Shown here one piece after another: positions 1 to 10,428 of a stretch of DNA of 64,000 nt. The notes beneath the pieces are model-generated. The model was not told the DNA's origin, searched no databases, and saw nothing but the letters and a program-made list of their open reading frames with translations. The DNA comes from Hemicordylus capensis (Eukaryota; Chordata; Lepidosauria; Squamata; Cordylidae). The DNA is taken from positions 358,913,250-358,977,249 of the forward strand of contig NC_069659.1 of the NCBI RefSeq assembly GCF_027244095.1. Reading direction: 5' to 3'. Made by a program: the position numbers and the translations under genes. Every line of letters starts with the position of its first letter. Positions within the stretch are counted from its first letter, which is position 1.

Positions 1-1225
1 CTGCTGCTGCTGCTGCGACTGACACATTTATCTTGGAGCTCCCACAGCTCTGGGCTCTGTTGGCTTTCACACACGGTTTTCTCACAGCCTTTCACCCGGC
101 GGCTTCCTGTTGTGTAATCACACCAGGAATGAGGCTTCTGGAAAGCCTGACTTGACAGCTGCAGATAAAGGCTGCGCTGAGAGCTGGATTTGTTGATAGG
201 AAGGCAGGTGAGAACTGGGCCGGTAGCCGCGGGCTTCCTCCTGGCCGGGAGCTGAGCCTGCCTTGCTCAAGCGCCTGGCAGAGGATGGGGCCACACTCCA
301 GAAGACTGCAGCAGTGGCCTCGGGGGCGGGAATGCCAGGCCTTCCCAGGCCTCCCCGGCCGCAGGGGCTGTGGCTGAGTGCAGGCGGGAGGAGGCGGGTG
401 CCTTGCAGGGCCGGTCTGCTGGCTGGGCCTCCAGGGAGCTCAGTGGCCCACGGCGGCACCAGGGACTCACTGCTCCGAGTGGTGGGCACTCCCAGGTGTT
501 TACAGATGGCAATATTGGGCTTCTTGGCACAAATATCCAGGTCAAGCAGTGGATGGAAGTCAAAACTCAGCAAGAGGTTCCACCCAGGGGTGGGAGTGGG
601 GCACCCTCTGCATACTAAGAGGCCTCAGCTGCCTTGCGAGTGCAGGCATCTTCTAGGCTCTGGACGTCCATCCTGGTCTCCCTCCTGGTGGCTGCCTTCG
701 AAGGTGAGAGCAGCCCTTCAGGGAGCTAGTCAGGGACACCCCCCTCAGCCTGAGCCACCAGGCAGCGGTGACCGTTCGAAAGTAGAGCAAGCCAGCTCAC
801 TCCCCGCAAGCACATGCCTCCTCCTGCGTCAGACCATCACTGGGCCCCCTTAGCTGCTCTGGAGGGCAGGGACTCTCCAGGGCTCAGGCAGAGAGGAGCC
901 CTTTGCAGCCCAGACCCGACCCCCCCCCAGATCCTTCACTGCTGCCCCCAGAGTGCTGCTCCATCGCTGAGGGGAGGCCTCTTTCAAAGGGGGGGGGCTG
1001 AAGGCAGCGTGATCCCTGGTCACATCTGGGGGGGGAGAGGAGCCCCCAGGAAGCAGCGGCAGCTGTGCCTCCTTGGGCTCTCCACTGGCCCTTTGGGACA
1101 AGCCGTGGCTGTGTCATGGATTTGTGTCCCTTCTGCTGGAAAACAGCTCCTGTCGGGGAAGTGTGACCCCCACTCCAGGCTAAATTCTGAAACACCCTTC
1201 TGATTGCACAATTGCCATTGCTCCA
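1..1225. other. GC-rich flank, nothing recognised
   Basis: Short CTG run at the extreme left, then GC-rich unique-looking sequence. Overlapping ORFs occur on both strands, but none has a recognisable domain and they shadow each other, as expected from GC-rich DNA. Confidence 0.4.
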
Positions 1226-1234
1226 CAAGATGGT

Positions 1235-1640
1235 TTAGACAAAAACATCAGAGTCATGGGCACAGGTTCCTTTTGTCGGCCCTAAATTTCTTGGCAATCC
1301 GTTTCATGGGATGACCCCTGGTTCTAGTGTGACGCGAGAAGGAGAAAAACTGCTCTCTCTCCACTTTCTCCACACCATGCATGAATTTATACACCCCTAT
1401 CATGTCTCCCCTTAGTTGCCTCTTTTCCAAGGTAAAAAGCCCCAGATGCTGTAGCCTGGCCTCCTAAGGAAGGTGCCCCAGGCCCCTGATCATCTTCGTT
1501 GTCATTTTCTGTAACTTTTCCAGTTCTACAATGTCCTCCTTAAGATACAGTGACCAGAACTGTATTCAGTATTCCAAATGTGGCTGCACCATAGATTTGT
1601 ATAAGGACATTCTTATATTAACATTTTTATTTTCAATCCC
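1235..1640 (-). mobile_element. CR1 LINE, 3' end of ORF2
   Basis: The reverse strand carries the C-terminal CR1 ORF2 signature seen in many copies in this window: 'LEYxxQFWS', 'RGDMIxVYKxMHG', then 'FFSxSRHTRTRGHPMK'. The reading frame is interrupted, so this is a dead 5'-truncated fragment. Confidence 0.85.
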
Positions 1641-1655
1641 CTTGCTAATTAGGGT

Positions 1656-1730
1656 AGGGCTGGTCTTGTGGTAGCATGCATGAATTGCCCCATTTTCTAA
1701 GCAGGGTCTGCCCTGATTTTGAATGAGAGT
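1656..1730 (+). mobile_element. 5S-like head of a SINE
   Basis: The sequence around 'ctaagcagggtctgccctg' matches the 5S rRNA-related head of the chimeric SINE found complete at 45855-46150 and 60690-60985. Only the head is present. Confidence 0.55.
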
Positions 1731-1754
1731 CAACAAAAACATCATTAAATATAT

Positions 1755-2440
1755 CAGGAGCAGAAAACTCTAGACAGGCTGGGAGTGGGATGCGCCTAAC
1801 ACATCCCTGAGGGTCTCATCCACACACCTCTCTGCCTCCCTGATCTTTTCTAGGTCAGCCGCCTTGGCTTTGAGGGAACAAACTTCTTCCCTGAGAGCCA
1901 GCAGCTCTTGGAACTGAGAGTATACCCACAGCTTCTGCCCCTCAAGCAGACAGCCATACATGCATGCAACACTCCATGCAATAAACTGGGAAGCACTCCC
2001 TCCCTTGCTGGCATTCTACCTTGCTTTGATTGGCTATCTAGAATATATAGAGCTTGCTTACTTCAAAGCTGTCTTTGCGGCAGTTGTCAGCTTATTAAAG
2101 GTTTTAAGCTCTGTCCTCCAAGAAAATTACAAAAGTGGGGTAGTACCTTCTCCTTGTGCTGGATGTCTCCCTTGCAATAAAAGGCTTATGTGGCTCACTG
2201 CACATTTGCCCACTATATTCTGTGCAAAACTCCTTTGATAACTGTTGGCAAACTCCTGTTCGCAAAGTTTGGCTAGCAAATTCCCCACAAGCTGTGTGGC
2301 TCATCTCCGCATCCACTGTCTCTCTAGGCACTAGTGAAACTGTAAAAAAGTGACCCTGTAAAAAACAAACCCCTAGCTAGCCAGAAATCAAACCCTAGAA
2401 AAGACTAGCCCTAACACACTTACCTTGTCCTACCTCCCCC
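1755..2440 (-). mobile_element. CR1 LINE, 5' UTR and start of ORF1
   Basis: The reverse strand encodes the CR1 ORF1 N-terminal coiled-coil region (LLALREEV, ADLEKIREAERCVDET), matching ORF1 at 38700-38900. The sequence upstream of it resembles the 5' UTRs at 21850 and 38400. With the 3' fragment just below it, this may be one internally deleted CR1. Confidence 0.7.
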
Positions 2441-2956
2441 ACCTTGTTTTCTTGTTGGTTGGCTTGCTTGCTTGCTTCTTTAGGAAAAAAACAAAAGTTT
2501 GCTGCCTCATGGTCTGAGAGCAGCTTCCAAATGAATGATGTCTCTTTCTCTTGGCTCTTTAACTGGGTTATTAGCCCAATAACCCAAAGAACCTCAAAAA
2601 GCAGCCAAAGGCAAACAAAGCCTAGGGGAAGCAGACAAAGAGGCACAGTAAGTAAGTGGGAAGCCTGGTTGATTGGAATGGAGTTGTAGAGAGGAAAAAG
2701 GCAGGGAGCTTTTATGCCATGGAGACTTCAGGACAGGGAAGGCCAGAAATCCCAATTATGAAATGTGGTCATTCAGGACGGAGTCCTTTCTCATGGCTCA
2801 GGGACTGGAAAGCGTCTTGCAAGAGGGCAGACCTGGAGAGGCTAAAAATGGGAAAGTCTACAGACTCATCTGCTTGCATGTGAGTGATCCAATCATTGTG
2901 CATTTGAGAAAGACCAGGAGAGCTAAGGAAGCTTGGGGGACTTTAAAACACCTGGA

Positions 2957-3190
2957 CACTATTTTTTTTAATTATTATTTATTTTATTTATGTTTACACT
3001 TATATCCTGCTCTTCCTAGTGTACAGAGCTCAGAGCAGTGTACATGCTTATTTTTATCCTCACAACAACCCTGTGAGGAAAGTTAGGCTGAGAAACATGA
3101 CTGGCCCAGAGTCACCCAGTGAGTTTCATGGTTGAATGGGGATTCGAACTTGGTTCTTCCCGGCCCTACACTATGCTGGCTCTCTAGAAA
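2957..3190 (-). mobile_element. tRNA-derived CORE/MIR-type SINE in copia gag
   Basis: The copy reads tail first on the plus strand: A/T-rich tail, 'ctgctcttcctagtg', 'cacaacaaccctgtgagg', 'actggcccagagtcaccca', then a degraded tRNA-like head at 3150-3190. Copia gag resumes on its right side, so the SINE is younger than the copia element. Relatives lie at 9477-9750 and 60985-61222. Confidence 0.75.
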
Positions 3191-4987
3191 GACCACTAAT
3201 ACTAGCATTGATCTGAATGTGAGATTGTGTTATATGAAACTCAGAGAAGGACAGGATTTAGCCAAGCATGTCAATCAAATCCTCGACATTGCACTGAGAT
3301 GTCCACAAGAAAATGTAAGGCTCCCAGGTGAAGCAGTTGTTGGATTTATTTTGAATAGTCTGCCTGAGAGATTTCTGGTGATATGTTTTGCTTTGGAATC
3401 AAAAGAGGAGATTGATTTGGAATTTGCAGTTTCTAGACTTCAGGATTTTGATATGAGATCAGATGCAGCCTCTAGTGAAGTCTCTGACCAAAAAATTCAG
3501 GTTACAGAGTTCCGAAGCAAACAAAAGAGCAACTTCTGTTGGCTGTGTAGGAAGCCAGGCCATTTGCAAATGAATTGTCCTCAGAACAAAGGCCCTGGCT
3601 ACAGTCACCCTGCTGAAAGAAATTCCAAGAGTGATGATGCATCACCTAGAATCTCTCCAAACCAGAAAAACAGGGGTAACAGGGATTCAAAGAAAAGAGC
3701 AGGAAAGGGGTATGGAATAAACGCAAAAAGTTTGAAATTCGTGAAAGTGATGTTGAAAGTAATTGTAAAAATCTAGTTGTTGATAGTGGCACAACTGCAA
3801 ATCTGATTAAAGACAAGAAACTGTTTTGTGAGTTGGACTTGAATTATGAAACTCCAATAAGCCTGGCAGATGGCAAAAAGATCATTGCAGAGGGCAGAGA
3901 AGCAAAAAACAGTTGCAAGCTGCCAAAAGGTAGGAGCATAACCTTGAGAACTGAGGAGGCTCTTTATGTCCCTGCACTTGAAAGCAGTTTAATTTCCATC
4001 AAATATACCATGTGCAGAGGCTATGAAGTAAAATTCAAGAATGATTACTGCTACATCAGAGACAAACAGGAATTGTTAATGAGAGGTTATTTAAGAGAAA
4101 GTGGTTTGTTTGTGATTGATTGCAAGCCAATGTTGCAAAAGAATGTTTGCATAAACAATGTGAAAAATTGAAGATTTGGGCACAGAAGATTTGCACATAG
4201 AGAACTTAAAGTAATTTCTCATCTTGAGAAGAGGGATTTAACAAGAGGCTTAAGAGTTCAGCCCTGCAAAAGCAATGACTCTTGATGTTTGTCTTGTTTG
4301 AAATGCAAAGGAATCAGTAAAGGCTTCCACCAGAAAACATGGGGAGAGAGTCACAGCGCCCCCTAGAGTTGACTCATAGTAGTGATGTCTGTGGACCAAT
4401 GCAAGCTGAATCATCAGTAGGAAACAGATATTTCTTGACTCTCATTGATGACTACTCCAGGTACACTTTTACTTATATGCTAAGAGAGAGAAGCCAAGCG
4501 CTGGAGAAATGTATGTTGCAATAGTGAGCAACCAGTTTGGCAGAAAACCTCAAAGACTAAGAATGGGGGTAAGTTTACATCAAAGGAAATTGACAATTAT
4601 GTAAAGGAACAAGGCACTGAACATGAAAGCGCAGTGCCTTCCACCTCACTATGGATCGGCGTAGCAGAAAGAAAGAATCGTTCCCTATTAGAGAGGACAA
4701 GGCACATGTTACAAGATGCAGGACTGGCAAGCAAATTTTGGGGAGAAGCAGTCAGGACGGCCAGTTACCTACAGAACAGACCCCCAGCCAAAGCAATGTG
4801 ACACCTTTTGAATGATGAGGCCAGAAACAAAGAAATAAAGAAATCTCCCGTGTCAGGCTAATGGTGAAAAGCCTGAAGAACACAACTGACTAAGTTGTAA
4901 ATCTATAGGACTCTCTCTCTAAAAAGAGAGTGTTGAACCATCAATGAGAAGATTGCCTCCCCTGAAAATGCCACAAAATATGATGTA

Positions 4988-5962
4988 CTAGTATTTTTAA
5001 GCCCGTTATGATAACGGGCGCTAGCTTTCTATCCCGTCTTTTCTGTCTCTCTCTCTCTCTTTCTGTCTCTTTTTTTCCCCCTTGTCCCCTCTCTCTTTTT
5101 GTTTTTGTTGTTGTTGTTGTTGTCTCTGTTTTTGTTCTTCCTTATTTTGCTTATACTTTTTGGGGGGGTTGTGTGGATGAATAACGGCCAAAATGGCCCA
5201 TGAGAAGGTGGCCGCCCCTGCCTATCGCCCTCCCGCGCACCCAGCTGCCGGAGCCCACCTTACCCGCTCCAGCCTGAAGGAGAAGAGAGGAACTCGGGAA
5301 CAGAGCTACTCTCTGTGTTAAGCTGCTGCCCATACTGTCGCAATGGACGCAATAGGGACGCTAGGGACGCTATGCGTCCATAGCGGCAGTTTGAGCAGTG
5401 ACTTAGCACAGAGAGGAGCTCTGCTCGTGAGCTCCTCTCTTTTCCCTCGGGCTGGAGCGGGTAAGGTGGTCTTCGGCAGCTGGGTGGGCGGGAGGGTGAT
5501 AGGCGGGGGCGGCGACCTTCTCATGGGCCATTTTGGCCCTTAATCTTTTTTGGGGGGGAGCGGGGAAGGTGATTTTGGGCAGCTGGGAGGGAGGGTGAGC
5601 AGGCGGGGGCGACGGCTGTGAGCGGGCGGGGGCTTCGTTGGCGGCTTCGCCGCCACCTCGCCCAGCTTCCCTGTCCCCCGTCTCGGTCTCCCCCCGCCGC
5701 CATTGCCCTCGCCTTTTTCAGGGCGGCCGCTTCTGGTTGCCTCGGCCTCCTCTCGCCGTGCCTCGGCCACTTTCCCCCGCCGCCACACACCGGCTAATGG
5801 CCGCCCGTGGCTGTGGGACACTGGTGTCTGCGGTCCTGTGTCCCTTGGGCTCTTCTGGGCCTGCGCTTCGCACAGGCCCAGAACAGCCCAGGGAGGCAGG
5901 GACGCAGATCCCCAACGTTGCAAAGCCACGGCCACTCACTTAGCCTTTTATTATATATAGGA
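4988..5962 (-). mobile_element. Non-autonomous Helitron
   Basis: Read on the minus strand it begins TCCTATATATAATAAAAGGC after an A. It ends with a hairpin (GCCCGTTA / TAACGGGC), a short spacer and CTAG, followed by T. The A|T insertion site, 5' TC, 3' subterminal hairpin and CTAG end are the defining Helitron marks, and the 5' end resembles known vertebrate Helitrons such as HeliBat. No Rep/helicase gene is present, so it is non-autonomous. The interior is GC-rich and contains a long inverted repeat. It sits inside another insertion in the copia fossil. Confidence 0.85.
5188..5542. repeat. Long inverted repeat inside the Helitron
   Basis: Left arm about 5188-5352 and right arm about 5372-5542 are reverse complements with scattered mismatches. 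Landmarks are 'ccaaaatggcccatgagaag', 'cccagctgcc', 'accttacccgctccagcc' and 'atggacgca', in the same order outward from a short centre. A third, direct partial unit follows at about 5554-5640. Confidence 0.85.
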
Positions 5963-6526
5963 TAAACTAAAACATTTTAATACGCAAATCAAAACTTAAA
6001 TTGTGAAAAAATCACAGCACTGTGGAAGATAACAATAAACCATCAGTGAAAATAAACAATGAACAATAAGCGTGCATCAGGAGATGACAAATAAAGTTAC
6101 TACAAAGAAAAATGTCCACCAATGCCCGTGCTTGCTGGCGTGAACCGCTGTAGAGGGACTCTGAAGATTCAACACATGCTAGAACGATGAATATCTTCAA
6201 ATGCAGATCACAATATGTTGTGTCGAAATGTCCAGTCCGCCGGAAAAAGTGTCCTCAAGTAAGAAAGCAGATGGCAATCAATGGAAGTGCCAAAGCCAAC
6301 AGGCACCCAGGCTCTGAGCCAGTTTCGAGGTAACCCCTCTTCCTCATGGGCAAATGTTCACTGATATGTCTCTTTATACCATGGGCAATGCCGTCTCCAC
6401 AGAAAAAAATCTTTAGTCAGGCAGCTGCTATCTCTCTCCTGCCTGCCTGATCACCAATTCTTTTTGAATCACCTTTTGAATTATGGCATGGAACCAAACC
6501 CAGTTTAGGACATATCAGAGTGTTTG

Positions 6527-6965
6527 GATCATAAGGACATCAGAACAGCCCTGCTGGATCAGGCCCAAGGAGGCCCATCTAGTCAGCATCCTGCTTCGCA
6601 CAGTGGCCCACCAGATGCCGCTGGAAGCCACAGGCAGGAGTTGAAAGGGACGTGCCCTCTCTCCTGCCATTACTCCCCCCTCAACTGGTACTCAGAGGCA
6701 TCCTGCCTTTGAGGCTGGAGGTGGCCCACAGCCCTCCGACTAGTAGCCATTGATAGACCTCTCCTCCATGAAGTCATCCAAACCCCTCTTAAAGCCATCT
6801 GGGTTGTTGGCTGTCACCACATCTTGTGGCAGAGAATTCCACAAGTGGATTATGCGTTGTGTGAAAAAGTACTTCCGTTTGTTGGTCCTAGATTTCCTGG
6901 CAATCAATTTCATGGGATGACCCCTGGTTCCAGTGTTATGGGAGAGGGAGATCAAAAGCATATAC
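6527..6965 (-). mobile_element. CR1 LINE 3' end in copia
   Basis: The plus strand starts with the reversed CR1 3' terminus ('agccctgctggatcaggccc') and runs through the reversed ORF2 C-terminus, whose frame (LWNSLPQDVV, MEERSINGY) ends in the expected stop. Copia sequence flanks both sides. Confidence 0.9.
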
Positions 6966-7600
6966 ATAATATGTTCCTAAAGAGAAAAGAAATAAACGGA
7001 ACTGCAGGTGTGAAGAAGGAATACTCTCCAGATATACAATAGGAGGGAAAGGATACATAATCCTTGATGTGGCCCCTGAAACAGTGAGAATGCACAGTGT
7101 ACTTTGATGAAAGACACAAGCCAACCACAAGTGAAGTGCCAGAAACCGGACCAGAGATCCAGGTGGAAAAAGAACCAAGAGAAAAAGAAAACTCCATATG
7201 CCTGGAGCACACCAGAACCAGAAGGGGAAGCAGAAGCAGAAGGGGAAGCAGAGCCAGAAGAGACCCAACGGAGGGTTTCCACCCAGGAGACTCTCCTACG
7301 TGGCCAGAAAGGAAGAGACCCAGGATCTCTGCACGTGGGAAGACATTGAAAGACTGCCAACATGTGAAGCTAAAAGTGAAGAGAAAAGCTGCAGAAGAAG
7401 AGATAGAAGCTCTACACAAAAATTAAACCTGGATACTTGTGGAACTACCCGCTGGAAGAAAGTCAATAGGATGCTAATGGGTCTTCAGAACCAAATACAA
7501 TGCAGGAGGAGACACTGAGCGCTAAAGCCAGACTAGTAGCCAAGGGATACTCTAAAAAAATACTCTGTGAAGACTATGATGAGACACACCCACACCCCAA

Positions 7601-8449
7601 ACCCTTCTCGGCTGGAACCCAGGGGCGTGGTGGGGCTTGCTTGGCCACCTTCTCCGGCAAAGGACACTTGCCGGGGGCCTTCCTCAGAGCCAAGCCCCGC
7701 TGGTGCCCTTGCTTGGGAAGGATGGCCCAGCAGGGCTGAGCTCTTCTGCCTGGGGACGGCCCCGCTTCTCCTGCCCTTCTTGTTGTTTGCAGACGCCCAG
7801 CCAGTCAGGCTGCCTGCAAGACTCTTTCCCAGCAACAGCCTCCTTTGGGGGACTCCATCCTGAGCAGGGAGGCATCACTCAGCCGCCTGCCACAGAGAGG
7901 CCAGCTCCGAGGGTGGGGCTTTCCCTCCTTCTGGGTGTCCTCCTCCATGTGCTGCGGAGGCCCCACGGTACACGCTGGTCCTCCTGCTGTGCAGAAGGGG
8001 CCCAGTGGTGGAGTCAAGGGGTGTCCCGTGCCGCAGACGGAACCCGCACCTCGGGACCCTGTGCTGTTGCAAGGCGCTCAAAGTGAAGTGAATGCAGGGC
8101 AAGCGCCTGCCTCCTTCTCTGCAGCAGCCCTGGGCCCTTCCGGCCTCTGAAGAGGGCAGTCGCCTTCTCCCTCCCACCCGGCTCCTCCAGCCATTCCTGC
8201 TCAAGTCTTCAGAGCTGGTCCTGGCAGGGGCTGGAGGAGAAGCCCCACATCGCCTCTCCAAAGGCCTCTTCTTGGGGCTCAGGAGAGAGGAGACCTGGTC
8301 TCCTTTGGCTCCCGTGGGCTGGACGAGAACCAATGGGTTGGAATTACGAGGACGCAGAGTTCGACTAGGTGAGGTGGAGGCGAAATGTCCTAACGCGCTA
8401 AGAGCACTTTGACGGTGGGTCAGTCTGTTTCATGCAGCAGGAAGCTACT
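7601..8449. other. Unassigned GC-rich stretch
   Basis: No recognisable gene, RNA or repeat. The ORFs overlap on both strands and lack domains. Confidence 0.4.
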
Positions 8450-8665
8450 AGGAGCGGGGAAAGCTGCCGTCTACTGAGCCAGACCATTGGTCTCTCTAGG
8501 CCAGCCTTGTCTACACGGACTGGCAGCAGCTCTCCAAGGTTCCAGGCAGGACTCAGGCGTCCTTCTCAGCCCTCCCTGGAGATGCTGCTGCTGCCGCCAG
8601 GGAGTGAACCTGGGACCTTCTTCTTCATGCCAAGCAGAGGCGCTGCCACCAAGCTCTGACCCCCT
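8450..8665 (-). mobile_element. Chimeric SINE copy
   Basis: It reads tail first: 'gaaagctgccgtctactgag', 'ctggcagcagctctccaagg', then a reversed tRNA-like box ('gtgaacctgggaccttc'). It is the same family as 19500-19790 but lacks most of the 5S-like head. Confidence 0.75.
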
Positions 8666-9239
8666 CCCCAGCTTTGCTGGAAATTTTCAGAGGCCAGACG
8701 GCCGTCTGTCAGAGATGCTGCCACAGATTCTGGCTCTGAGCAGAGGCCTGGACCAGAAAGACACCCCCCCTCCCGAGGCCGCTTGCATCGCTAATGCTCT
8801 GTGGGTCTGGTTCCTTCCCAAAGACACCAGGGATTGTTCCCTTGTATGGGATGGCTCCGCCTCAGAGTCCTCTGCAATCCAACCAGGGATTATTTATTAT
8901 GACTTTTATTAGTCTCATTTCGACAACCAGAACAAGATAAGCGTTATCAGTATTTCTGTGGCTAATCAAACCTTATCATGAATGCTCCCAACATTTCTGC
9001 AATTAGCCATGGAAAGCGGAAGCTCCTTCCTAGTGGCAGGCACAGCAAGCTGTCTGAAGAGCCGGGGGGGGCAGAGAGGGGAGGAAGCGCCTGCCCACCC
9101 CCAGTCGGAGGCAGAGACCAAGCCCTTCCTCGGGACGGGGCCTCATCCAGTCAGAGCGTGGGAGTCTCAGCGGCCGCTGAGCTGCGGTTCCCTTTTGAGA
9201 GCCCAGTGGCAAGAGGTGGCCCAGCTGGCCTTTTGATGC

Positions 9240-9475
9240 GGCCATGTCATACCTTTATATACCGCCCCAAAGAATCAGTCTTGGGGCGGGGGGGGGCGGG
9301 GTTCACAATCAAACAAACAGCCAGAAATCTAAAACAAACATTTAAAACATGGATAGCCTTCCATTTAAAGCAATGAAAAGTCAGGCAGAACAGTGTGTCT
9401 TCAGGCATTTCCTAAAAGCCACATCGGGGGTGGAGCAGCTCTTATCTCCACAGGATGTGCATTCTTTGGGCAAGA

Positions 9476-9476
<1 letters not shown>
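9240..9476 (-). mobile_element. L2-type LINE 3' tail
   Basis: Starts with 'tatataccgccccaa', the reversed L2-type tail also seen at the end of the 43160-43752 copy. No coding part is recognisable. Confidence 0.5.
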
Positions 9477-9535
<59 letters not shown>

Positions 9536-9750
9536 TTGCATTTATATCCCGCTCTTCCTCCAAGGAGCCCAGAGCGGTGTCCTACATACTTGAGTTTCTC
9601 TTTCACAACAACCCTGTGAAGTAGGTTAGGCTGAGAGAGGAGTGACTGGCCCAGAGTCACCCAGCTAGTATCATGAGGCTGAATGGGGATATGAACTCGG
9701 GTCTCCCCGGTCCTAGTCCAGCACTCTAACCACTACACCACGCTGATTCC
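9477..9750 (-). mobile_element. CORE/MIR-type SINE with (ATT)n tail
   Basis: An ATT microsatellite (about 9477-9536) forms the tail. It is followed by the reversed SINE body ('cccgctcttcctccaaggag', 'gactggcccagagtcaccca') and a tRNA-like head ending 'accactacaccacgctg'. Confidence 0.85.
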
Positions 9751-10034
9751 TGGATCTTGAGGCTGGATCCAGCTGGAGTCTTCACACGCGGCTACAGGTT
9801 GCAGGGGAAGTCTCTTGGCAACAGAGAGCGCATCAGCACCGGCAAGGAGAAGAAAGGTTCTCTTGATGGGGCACAAACACCCAAACAGCCATCTAGTGCT
9901 ATACTTTTTGAGGTCTTCCCCCAGCCATTTGTTCTGGAAACTCAAGAAATCATAAATTGATCTGTCACGAGCAGTTTATCAGATCCTCTAACTTTAATTT
10001 CACAGATTCTTTGGTGATGATAGTTAATGTTGAA

Positions 10035-10428
10035 GTCCTGGCTGAAAAGTTTCAACAGAGATCCTCATCAAAGACTCCTGAGGAAACATAACAGTCATAG
10101 GATAAGGGGGAAAGTACATGTGTGGATTGCTAACTGGTTGAAGGACAGGAAACAGGAAACAGAAGGTAGGCATAAGTGGAGAGTTTTCACAATGGAGAGA
10201 AGTAAGAAGTGGGGTCCCCCAGGGATCTGTACTGGGACCGGTGCTTTTTAATTGATTCATAAATGATCTAGAAGCAGGGGAAAGCAGCGAGGTGGCCAAA
10301 TTTGCAGCTGAGACCAAACTATTTAGGATAGTGAAATCCAAAACGGATGGGGAGGAGCTCCAAAGGGATCTCTCCAAACTGGGGGAGTGGGCAACAAAGT
10401 GGCAAATGCCGTTCAATGTCCAACCATA
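10035..10428 (+). mobile_element. CR1 LINE ORF2 fragment (RT)
   Basis: Matches the CR1 reverse transcriptase segment of the 41500-41850 copy: '[13 protein letters not shown]', [10 protein letters not shown]-like sequence and 'GEWATKWQM'. Frameshifted and truncated at both ends. Confidence 0.9.

Larger units (their letters stand above)
4814..6469. mobile_element. Insertion in copia with 12-bp target duplication
   Basis: The copia reading breaks at 4802-4813 (caccttttgaat) and resumes at an identical 12-mer at 6470-6481, which continues into normal copia sequence. The segment between is therefore an insertion with a target-site duplication. Without the Helitron at 4988-5962 it is about 680 bp. 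Its family is uncertain. On the minus strand it has a Penelope-like feature, a short stem loop followed by CGAAAC at 6319-6350. Confidence 0.6.
2640..7600 (+). mobile_element. Ty1/copia LTR retrotransposon fossil
   Basis: The parts appear in order. Gag-like sequence (2640-3760) ends in a CCHC zinc knuckle (CWLCRKPGHLQMNC). Protease-like sequence with a DSGTT core follows near 3785-4171. Copia-type integrase (THSSDVCGPMQ, TLIDDYSRYTF) runs from about 4180 to 4813. The integrase C-terminal region and the first part of reverse transcriptase (KARLVAKGYS, DYDETH) lie at about 6470-7600. It is broken in several places and split by a SINE, a 1.65 kb insertion that holds a Helitron, and a CR1 tail. 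LTRs and most of the polymerase were not seen. Moderately old: sizeable open segments remain, but three later insertions have accumulated. Confidence 0.85.

Noticed and set aside
9349-9624. ORFs with poly-Tyr, poly-Leu or poly-Ile
   Set aside because: Produced by the (ATT)n tail of a SINE.
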